From positions 1 through 28,433 of the forward strand of contig QHOF01000077.1 in assembly GCA_003219335.1 (NCBI GenBank): 28,433 bases of DNA, in the 5' to 3' direction. The DNA comes from Verrucomicrobiota bacterium. Lineage in GTDB: Bacteria; Verrucomicrobiota; Verrucomicrobiia; Chthoniobacterales; UBA10450. Both the position numbers and the translations under genes were made by a program. A model generated the notes under the pieces. That model was given only the letters and a program-made list of their open reading frames with translations. It was not told where the DNA came from and did not search any database. This document shows positions 7,434 to 14,229 of the stretch, one piece after another; the first letter of the stretch is position 1, and each line of letters begins with the position of its first letter.

Positions 7434-10208
7434 ATGAATACTTCCATTGCCGCTCGGGCAAATCTCGAGCTGATCGAAGAAAATTACCGGCACTGGCAGG
7501 AAAATCCTGAGGCGGTTGACTCGGGGTGGTCGGCCTTCTTCGAAGGATTCGAACTCGGCAACCTGCCGCAGCGCGACGGAGCTGAGGCCGCCGAAGCCCG
7601 CGAAGCAGCATTGCAGACGCGCGTCGATGGCCTCATCTACGCGTATTGCTCGCTCGGTCACACCGTTGCACGCGTCGATCCGCTGGCAGACACCCGACCG
7701 CGCAATCCACTGCTGAGTCTCAGCGAGTTTGGTTTCAGCAAGGCGGATCTCGATCTTCGCGTTTCCTCGAAATTCTTTCTCGACAATCAGCCGGTGACTT
7801 TGCGCGAGATGGTTACCGGTTTGGAGAGAATTTACGCCGACTCCATCGGTTCGGAATTCATGCATATCCAGGATCCGCGCATCCGCGAGTGGGTGCGCCG
7901 GCGCCTGGAGACGCGGCCGCACAAGCATTCGACGCCGCGTGCGGTCCAGGTGGCGCTGCTGCGGACGCTGCTCGAAGCCGAATCGTTCGAGGTTTTCCTG
8001 CATACCCGCTATGTCGGGCAAAAGCGGTTTTCGCTTCAAGGCGCGGAATCGCTGATAGTGATTCTCGACACAATCGTGCACAAATGCCCGGACGGCGGCG
8101 TCGAAGAGATTTGCATGGGCATGGCGCATCGCGGCCGGCTCAATGTGCTGGCCAATTTTTTGCGCAAATCGCTCAAAGTCATCTTCACTGAGTTTAGCGA
8201 GAATTATGTTCCGGAGTTGGTCGCCGGCGATGGCGACGTGAAATATCATCTCGGTTATCACGCGGTGCGCAGACTTGCTTCCGGCGCTGAGATCGAGATC
8301 CGGCTTTCATCGAACCCGAGCCATCTGGAAGCAGTCGATCCCGTGGTCGAAGGGAAAGCGCGCGCCCGTCAACGAATTCGCGGTGACACCGAGCACCGGA
8401 AAAAAGTGTTGCCGCTGCTCGTGCACGGCGACGCGGCTTTCATCGCGCAGGGTATCGTGGCTGAGACTCTCAACTTATCGCAATTGCCCGGTTACAGCAC
8501 CGGCGGCACCGTTCACGTTGTGGTCAACAATCAGATCGGTTTTACCACGCTTCCGAGAGATGCCCGCTCATCGATGTATAGCACCGACATCGCCAAGATG
8601 ATCGAGGCGCCGATTTTCCATGTGAACGGCGACGATCCGTTGGCCGTGAAATTTGTGAGCGATCTGGCATTCGATTTTCGTCAGCAATTTGGGCGCGACG
8701 TGGTGATCGACATGTATTGCTACCGGCGCTACGGGCATAACGAGGGTGACGAACCGTCATTCACCCAGCCCGATCTCTACGCAAAAATCGAGAAACGCCC
8801 GTCGGTCACGCAGCTTTATAAACGCGAGTTGCTCGAAGCCGGAACACTGAGCGAAGACGATGCTGCCTCGCTGGAGACCGAGTTCAGTCTGCGGTTGGAA
8901 ATGACGCGGGACGAAGTCAAAGCCATCGAAAAACGGAAGGCCAGCGAGAAAGCCAAGTTCAAAGAATCAACGGCGATTTTTCAACCCGAGTACACCAGCG
9001 AGTCTGAGCCAACTGCGATCAGCGAGAAAACGCTAAAGACCATCGTCGATGGTCTCACTCGAATCCCGGAGGGGTTCGAGATCCAACCGAAGATCAAGCG
9101 CATCGTCCTCGAACATCAGCGCAAGATATTCGAAGACGGCGGTCCCTACGAATGGCACTACGCCGAAGCGCTCGCCTTCGGCTCGCTGTTGTTGGATGGA
9201 ATTCCAATCCGATTGTCGGGTCAGGACAGTTCGCGCGGCACATTCAGCACGCGGCACTCGGTCCTTTACGACGCGAAAACGGGCAAGCCGTATTTGCCAC
9301 TGATGCATCTCGCCGAAAACCAGGCGCGCATTTGCATTTACAACAGTCCCCTCTCGGAAGCTGCTGTGCTCGGATTCGATTACGGTTACTCGCTGGATTA
9401 TCCAAGAATGCTCTGCCTGTGGGAGGCGCAATTTGGTGATTTCGCCAACGGCGCGCAGACCATCATCGATCAATTCATCGTTTCAGCAGAATCGAAATGG
9501 CAACGGCCCAGCGGAATCGTGCTGCTGCTCCCGCATGGCTACGAAGGCCAGGGCGCGGAACACTCCAGCGCCCGGATCGAGCGCTTCCTGCAAGCGTGCG
9601 CCGAGGATAACATCCAGGTCTGCAACCTAACGACCGCTGCTCAATATTTTCACGTGCTGCGGCGACAGATGAAGCGCGACTTCATCAAGCCCCTCATCAT
9701 CGCAACACCGAAAAGTCTGTTGCGCGCGAAGTTTGCGTCTTCGCCTGCTGAAGAATTCATCCATGGCCGCTTCGAAGAAATCCTGATTGAAGGTGGATCG
9801 GCTTCTCCGAAGACGATCAACGCGTTCGGAGAACGCGTTCCACCTGCCGACAAAGTGAAACGAATCGTCTTTTGCTCAGGCAAAGTTTACTACGATCTGC
9901 TGAACTACCGCATCCAGCGCAAGATTGATGACGCGGCAATCATTCGCATCGAACAGCTTTATCCACTGGCCGAAAAGAAGTTGCGCGAAATGCTCAAGCC
10001 ATTTCCAAAAAACGCCAAGTTCGTCTGGTGCCAGGAAGAGCCGGAAAACATGGGCGCATGGACCTTCATCGAACCGCGATTGCGCACACTTTTCTGCACT
10101 GAAATCGCCTACTCCGGCCGCGAAGCCAGCGCCAGCCCCGCCGTCGGCGCTCTTGCGCGCCACAAACGCGAGCAAGCCCGATTGGTTGCCGACGCGTTTT
10201 CAGTTTGA
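7434..10208 (+). CDS. sucA: 2-oxoglutarate dehydrogenase E1 component
   Basis: Thiamine-diphosphate-dependent decarboxylase of the 2-oxoglutarate dehydrogenase complex (TCA cycle, cytoplasm). It is 924 aa against about 930 in E. coli, so full length. The N-terminus has the SucA-type segment NLELIEENYRHWQENPEAVD, which contacts E2. The core shows GMAHRGRLNVL, the substrate/ThDP region HGDAAFIAQGIVAETLNLS (about 330-350), NNQIGFTT (about 364-371) and GHNEGDEPSFTQP (about 435). The pyrimidine-domain part has SGQDSSRGTFSTRHSVL and PHGYEGQGAEHSS. The C-terminus ends EQARLVADAFSV. No Shine-Dalgarno sequence is visible. sucB does not follow; a toxin-antitoxin remnant does, so E2 must be encoded elsewhere. 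Confidence 0.97.
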   Translation: MNTSIAARANLELIEENYRHWQENPEAVDSGWSAFFEGFELGNLPQRDGAEAAEAREAALQTRVDGLIYAYCSLGHTVARVDPLADTRPRNPLLSLSEFGFSKADLDLRVSSKFFLDNQPVTLREMVTGLERIYADSIGSEFMHIQDPRIREWVRRRLETRPHKHSTPRAVQVALLRTLLEAESFEVFLHTRYVGQKRFSLQGAESLIVILDTIVHKCPDGGVEEICMGMAHRGRLNVLANFLRKSLKVIFTEFSENYVPELVAGDGDVKYHLGYHAVRRLASGAEIEIRLSSNPSHLEAVDPVVEGKARARQRIRGDTEHRKKVLPLLVHGDAAFIAQGIVAETLNLSQLPGYSTGGTVHVVVNNQIGFTTLPRDARSSMYSTDIAKMIEAPIFHVNGDDPLAVKFVSDLAFDFRQQFGRDVVIDMYCYRRYGHNEGDEPSFTQPDLYAKIEKRPSVTQLYKRELLEAGTLSEDDAASLETEFSLRLEMTRDEVKAIEKRKASEKAKFKESTAIFQPEYTSESEPTAISEKTLKTIVDGLTRIPEGFEIQPKIKRIVLEHQRKIFEDGGPYEWHYAEALAFGSLLLDGIPIRLSGQDSSRGTFSTRHSVLYDAKTGKPYLPLMHLAENQARICIYNSPLSEAAVLGFDYGYSLDYPRMLCLWEAQFGDFANGAQTIIDQFIVSAESKWQRPSGIVLLLPHGYEGQGAEHSSARIERFLQACAEDNIQVCNLTTAAQYFHVLRRQMKRDFIKPLIIATPKSLLRAKFASSPAEEFIHGRFEEILIEGGSASPKTINAFGERVPPADKVKRIVFCSGKVYYDLLNYRIQRKIDDAAIIRIEQLYPLAEKKLREMLKPFPKNAKFVWCQEEPENMGAWTFIEPRLRTLFCTEIAYSGREASASPAVGALARHKREQARLVADAFSV

Positions 10209-10267
10209 GCTACGAACTGTTCGTGGGCATGGTTGCGGGCATTTTTCGCCAGCATTAGTGTGATGCG

Positions 10268-10462
10268 ATGAAATTAGTCGATCTGCAGCGCGAAGCGGAA
10301 CATCTGAGTCCCGAGGAGAGACGGAAACTGATAGGTTTTCTCGTGTCCATCGATATTCGGAAAGATCGGGCAGAGCTGGAGAGGCGCCTCAACGATCAGG
10401 CTCCCGAGGGTTGGATTGGGTTAAAGGAAGCAGAGCGACGCCTGAAGAACGATAGAGTATGA
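10268..10462 (+). CDS. Putative antitoxin of addiction module
   Basis: Small acidic/basic helical protein (64 aa) with LSPEERRKLIGFLVS near the N-terminus and APEGWIGLKEAERRL near the end. This layout (L-S-x-x-E-R-R-K-L-x-x-F-L followed by W-I-x-L-x-E) is typical of small antitoxins paired with RelE-like toxins. Its stop codon overlaps the start region of a RelE-like frame, as in classic TA operons. The assignment rests on this pairing and on family resemblance, not on a defined motif. Confidence 0.65.
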   Translation: MKLVDLQREAEHLSPEERRKLIGFLVSIDIRKDRAELERRLNDQAPEGWIGLKEAERRLKNDRV

Positions 10463-10706
10463 GGTCTATCTGCGGATTGAGGCATTCGAATTTCTGCGTC
10501 ATCGGAAGCCCGATGAGCGCAATCGTCTCCTCAGGTTGCTACATGAGCTTGGTCAAGATCCATATCGCGGCGGAGACTTTAGCGAGCGCGATCTAAGTCG
10601 TCGCAACGCCGAGGTTCTGATTTTCCGGCAATACGCGATCTCTTATTGGGCCGATCACGCGGTCAAGGAGTTGAAGGTGATCGACATCCGAGATGCCGAC
10701 AAGTAA
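10452..10706 (+). CDS. RelE-like toxin frame without a standard start codon
   Basis: The frame encodes 84 residues of a RelE/ParE-superfamily mRNA-interferase type: EVYLRIEAFEFL, DERNRLLRLLHEL, then a C-terminal sheet with AEVLIFRQYAISYWADH and KELKVIDIRDADK, ending at TAA 10704-10706. After the upstream in-frame stop (10443-10445) there is no ATG, GTG or TTG before the first conserved strand. The position where ATG would fall is ATA (10452-10454), followed by GAG TAT GAG. The only nearby ATG (10459) is in another frame and yields an unrelated short peptide. Either ATA is used inefficiently or the toxin has been silenced by one G-to-A change while the antitoxin remains. Confidence 0.6.
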   Translation: MEYEVYLRIEAFEFLRHRKPDERNRLLRLLHELGQDPYRGGDFSERDLSRRNAEVLIFRQYAISYWADHAVKELKVIDIRDADK

Positions 10707-10738
10707 TTCCCGGGGGAAATTAGGCTCTAAAGCGTGCG

Positions 10739-11206
10739 TCAGCGGAGGGGGACGAGCGTCCAATCCGTTTTTCCATTCGTAATTTCAAGCCAGGCTACGC
10801 TCGGCGGCGAGCCGCGATTGGGCCGGGTTACGCAACCGGGGTTGAGAAACAAAACATTCCCGCGTCTTTCGTTTCGTGGCACGTGCGTATGGCCGTGCAA
10901 CAGGACATCGACATCGTCGGGTGGTTGCGCGGGTGGAACATGTTGCAGACGAAATTTCAATCCGTCTCGCACCAGATCGACTACCAGTGGCCACTCGAAA
11001 TTGCTGTCACAATTTCCGCGCACAAGTGTGACGCGCGGGCCGAGGGCGCGCAGCTCGTCAAGAATCGCTTCCGCGCACACATCGCCCAGATGCCAGATGT
11101 CATCTGCATTCTTGGCCATCTCTTTTACTTTTTCCGGCAAACGATTATGCGTGTCTGCCAAAACGAAGATGCGCAACGCTTCTTTCGGTTTGTCCGTTTT
11201 TGTCAT
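10739..11206 (-). CDS. YfcE/MJ0936-type metallophosphoesterase
   Basis: Calcineurin-like phosphodiesterase of about 155 aa, a usual length for this small family. The metal-binding motifs are in order: the D-x-H motif in LADTHNRLP, GD in WHLGDV, GNCD in VRGNCDSN, a His in LQHVPP, and GHTH in LLHGHTHVPRN, followed by LNPGC. The frame is open upstream to 11359, but the conserved fold begins at RIFVLADTH. I therefore chose the ATG at 11206, with GAAAGG about 13 bases upstream as a weak ribosome site. Substrates of such enzymes are usually cyclic or bis-phosphodiesters; none can be assigned here. Confidence 0.85.
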   Translation of the reverse strand: MTKTDKPKEALRIFVLADTHNRLPEKVKEMAKNADDIWHLGDVCAEAILDELRALGPRVTLVRGNCDSNFEWPLVVDLVRDGLKFRLQHVPPAQPPDDVDVLLHGHTHVPRNERRGNVLFLNPGCVTRPNRGSPPSVAWLEITNGKTDWTLVPLR

Positions 11207-11261
11207 GCTGCGTTTTAGCCTTTCAATTCGGTGTCGCTTAAAATTAAGATAGCCGCCGCCG

Positions 11262-12606
11262 ATGGTTAGGATATCTGCGACGTGGTGTGCGGCCGTGACC
11301 AGCTTTATCGCATACAACGCGATTGGCGCAGCTGAACCAGCTGCAAAAATGACGCTCACGTTTGGAGATCGGGCGAATTTGCTTCAAGAAATCGCCCATC
11401 AATACACCGAGCAAACGGGCGTGGAGATCAAGGCTGTGTGTTGCCTCCCATGACCAACGAGTAGTATCAGCGGATCGCGGATGAGTTCGCACGAAAGGGC
11501 TCAGGATTCGATCTGTGCATCTTCGACAGCCAAAACATGTCGGAGTTCGCGTCGCAAGGGCACGTCGTGCGGCTGAATGATTTGCTCAAGCAAAGCCGAA
11601 AGATCAGCGCAGCGGACTTTGATCTCGCGGCCTTAAATCGCTACGCAGAGTATCCGCAAAGTTCGGGCAACATTTATGCCCTGCCGATCAATCAGGATTG
11701 CATGGTCTGGTGTATCGCCGCGATCTGTTCGACGATCCGAAAGAAAAGGCCGCGTTCAAAGGCAAATACGGCTACGACCTCGCGGCGCCGGCAACCTACG
11801 ATCAGTTGCGAGACATTGCGGAATTCTTCACGCGTCCCGATCAGAAATTGTTCGGCATCGCTTTGTACGGCAGAGAGGATTACGATGCGCGCACGTTCGC
11901 CTTTCTCAACTTGTTCTGGTCGTTTGGCGCCGAATTGTGGGATCCAAAGACGAGCAAGGCTGAAGGTTACATCAACTCGCCGCATGCAAAGAAGGCGCTG
12001 TCCTTCTTCAAAGAACTCTTCGCCTACGCGCCTTCCGGTTCTCAGGGCGCTTATGTCCCCGAGGTGAACCAAGGCCATAAAAGCGGGCCAAGTCGCGATG
12101 GCAATCCAATGGTGTTATTTCTTCAACGAATTACTCGCCGACACCGCGCCGCCCCGCCCGGTTGGGCTTCGCTTCGCTGCCCGGTGAGAAGGACGCCGTT
12201 GGCAAAATGCACCGTTTCGTCATGGTTGGCGGCCAAGGGGTGTCGATCACCAATTACTCCAAACCAAAGAGGAAGCATGGAAGTTTCTCGAGTGGTTCAT
12301 GAGCAAACCGCAACAATGGAAATGGGTGGAGGGCGGCGGAATAACCGGCGTCGCGGCTATCTTGAATGATCCGAAGTTTCTGGAAGCTGCTCCTCCGAAT
12401 AAGACTTTTTCCCGTTTTCGATGAGCCTGACGAAGGACTACTGGCATTTGCCCACTTACCCACAACTGCTGAAGAGCTTTCAGCATTACGTGCACCAAAG
12501 TATCACGGGTCAGCTATCATCCGAGTTGGCACTCGATGAATGCGCGGCAGATCAGGAAAAGATTTTGCGATCATCAGCTGCTCAAAGATCAGAGGACATA
12601 CAATGA
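11262..12606 (+). pseudogene. ABC-type extracellular solute-binding protein, decayed
   Basis: Remnant of a sugar-type (family 1) solute-binding protein of about 440 codons. Recognisable parts in order: a signal peptide (TSFIAYNAIGAAEP), then GDRANLLQEIAHQYTEQTGV, FDLCIFDSQNMSEFAS, SGNIYALPINQDCMVW, LFGIALYGREDYDARTFAF, FWSFGAELWDP, AIQWCYFFNELLADTAPP, KMHRFVMVGGQGVSITNYS, WKFLEWFMSKPQQWKWVEGG and SLTKDYWHLPTYPQLLKSF. They fall in frames 3, 2, 1, 2, 3, 2 and 1, so at least six frame changes are needed: near 11445, 11710, 12070, 12175, 12265 and 12415. There is also an in-frame TAG at 11462. The end overlaps the next pseudogene by ATGA, which shows the former operon. No permease or ATPase partner lies nearby. 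Confidence 0.85.
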
Positions 12607-13039
12607 AAGCGAAGCATCCTCTTTCGATCAACGGCATGCATCATGTTTCACTGCGCGTGCGCGACATGGATAAATCGCTGGCGTTCTACCGCGAAATTCT
12701 CGGCTTCCATCCGAAGACATCGTTTCTGCTCGATTGGACTTCGCTTCGCGATGCTGGGAACCGGCAACGATGTTTACATCGAGCTTGTTGAAATGAAGCA
12801 GCCGGTGCAACCGGTCGGCGAGAGCGAAGTGTTCTGGCATCTCGCGCTGCGCACTGATCACCTCGAGAAATCTCTGGAGGCTGCTGTTAATGCCGGCTGT
12901 GAAGTCGCTGTGCCAATCCGGCCACTGGATCTTTTGAATGATATGACACAAAGACCTTGGCCCGGTGCGCGTTGCTTTCTTTCGCAGCCCGGGCGGCGAA
13001 TTAATCGAACTGCTGGAAGACAAAACCGGTTACACGTGA
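12603..13039 (+). pseudogene. Glyoxalase/VOC-fold protein, frameshifted
   Basis: Remnant of a vicinal-oxygen-chelate protein (glyoxalase/bleomycin-resistance/dioxygenase superfamily). It starts at ATG 12603 with INGMHHVSLRVRDMDKSLAFY in shortened form (the His of MHHVSL is the usual first metal ligand). It shifts frame near 12740 into AMLGTGNDVYIELVEM and EVFWHLALRTDHLEKSLEAA, then shifts again near 12945 into LGPVRVAFFRSPGGELIELL with stop at 13037-13039. The final Glu ligand region (GELIELLE) is preserved. The two frameshifts make a functional product unlikely. The start overlaps the stop of the solute-binding pseudogene, so both decayed together. Confidence 0.82.
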
Positions 13040-13535
13040 GCGTACCGTAGTGATCGCCGTGCGTAAGCTCACTCTGTTTGATTGCGTGTCGGCCCACGGC
13101 ACTTGTCAATTACGACAATTTCATTATGATGAAGGCTGTTGGAAGCGGCGTCACGACGAGACCACTCCGAACCGTTTCACTAACAGCCGCCGCGCTGCTA
13201 AAGCGTGACGGCCGATTGCGAACTGCTATTGTTTAGCTCGTCGCCTTAGAGCAAACTCGGTCTGCCCGATTACGCGTGGGGATTGAGATCAAGGGCCAAT
13301 CCGCACAACCCTGCCTGCACTCGGCGGCCGTGGGCTGTCCCATCGGCTAGGTACACCGCGCCATTCGGACCAACCGCCACGCCGCCCGTGAAGGAAAGCG
13401 CGCCGAGAGTGGCGCGCGCCGTCATTGAAGAGGAAATTACTTTCATAGGCAAGACCTCGATAAATTCTTCGCTTTAAGATTCGGGAAAATGGGCGAGAGC
13501 GGTCGCCTCGTTAGGCCGATTTTTTTTGGAATGCG
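13040..13535. other. Gene-poor stretch with a possible gene fragment
   Basis: No intact gene was recognised in these 496 bases. On the minus strand between about 13452 and 13300 the reading GALSFTGGVAVGPNGAVYLAD resembles one blade of an NHL/ScyD-type beta-propeller. It is only about 40 residues long and runs into unrelated sequence, so it is at most a fragment. A 36-codon plus-strand frame at 13126-13236 is too short to judge. The stretch continues the decayed zone begun at 11262. Confidence 0.45.
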
Positions 13536-14099
13536 CTATAGCCGCTGGAGCGTTTTTTGGGCGAGGATCTTCGATTTCTCCCGCTTGGTCGCTTCATCAT
13601 CGGTTCCGCCGATGCCGACCGAGACGAAAGCGTCTCCTTTTAAAACATAAAGTATTCCGCCGAATCGATTGCTGACCCAGTAGGCGTCATCTCCGAGTTC
13701 AGCGATTTTTTTTGGCGCGGGGCCTTTGTCGTTTTCTGCAGTTTCCGTTTCGGCTTTTTCGCGGCGCTCCTTGTCGGTTGCGTAAGGACCGAACTTTTCT
13801 TTCCAGAAATCTCTTGGACTGCGCGCACCGTGTTCGTGCGGGTCTAGCTGTATGAGTGCCAGACTTACGGATTTACTGAATTCCGCTGCGGTATAAAGGC
13901 ATTGTGAGATCCGGAAGGTTCCATCTAGATGCTCGCTGCTCTTCATCTCATTCACCGGCAATTTCTGAACCGATTCGACATCCTCTTTGGAGAGAAGGCT
14001 GCATGCGTCGCGCGCGTGCGTGCCGCCTTGGTGTTGTCCGCATCCGGCGAGAATGAATGGAACCGAAATCGCGAGACACACGAATGGGAGAGGACGCAT
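13536..14099 (-). CDS. Putative lipoprotein, unknown function
   Basis: Protein of 187 aa with a lipoprotein signal: MRPLPFVCLAISVPF then ILAGC, with the lipidated Cys at residue 20. The mature part begins DACSLLSKEDVESVQ, contains a second conserved-looking Cys in FRISQCLYTA, a charged middle (REKAETETAENDKG) and a C-terminal strand pair IAELGDDAYWVSNRFGGILYVL / DAFVSVGIGG. This pattern of DACxLLT/S-x-x-E plus a later GD-x-A resembles many uncharacterised secreted lipoproteins; I do not recognise a named family with certainty. Likely periplasmic or outer-membrane anchored. It stands alone, divergent from ileS. Confidence 0.75.
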   Translation of the reverse strand: MRPLPFVCLAISVPFILAGCGQHQGGTHARDACSLLSKEDVESVQKLPVNEMKSSEHLDGTFRISQCLYTAAEFSKSVSLALIQLDPHEHGARSPRDFWKEKFGPYATDKERREKAETETAENDKGPAPKKIAELGDDAYWVSNRFGGILYVLKGDAFVSVGIGGTDDEATKREKSKILAQKTLQRL

Positions 14100-14229
14100 C
14101 GGACGACTCTCGCCTAACGAACAGATGCGGACAAGATTTCTGGCGACAATTTTCCGCCGTGTGTTGATCTTATTTCATCCTCACTACGTTGCTTCGTTAA
14201 TTGACGAATGTTAGCGTCGCCCGCTTACG

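Noticed and set aside
7392..8261. Long open frame antisense to the start of sucA
   Set aside because: Complement of conserved sucA codons; no family resemblance.
11262..12606. Intact short genes in the solute-binding region
   Set aside because: The pieces join into one known protein only when frame changes are allowed, so calling each piece a gene would be wrong.
13126..13236. 36-codon frame with TAAALLKRDGR, reminiscent of a NUDIX N-terminus
   Set aside because: Too short, no NUDIX box, and it ends abruptly. At most a fragment in the decayed zone.
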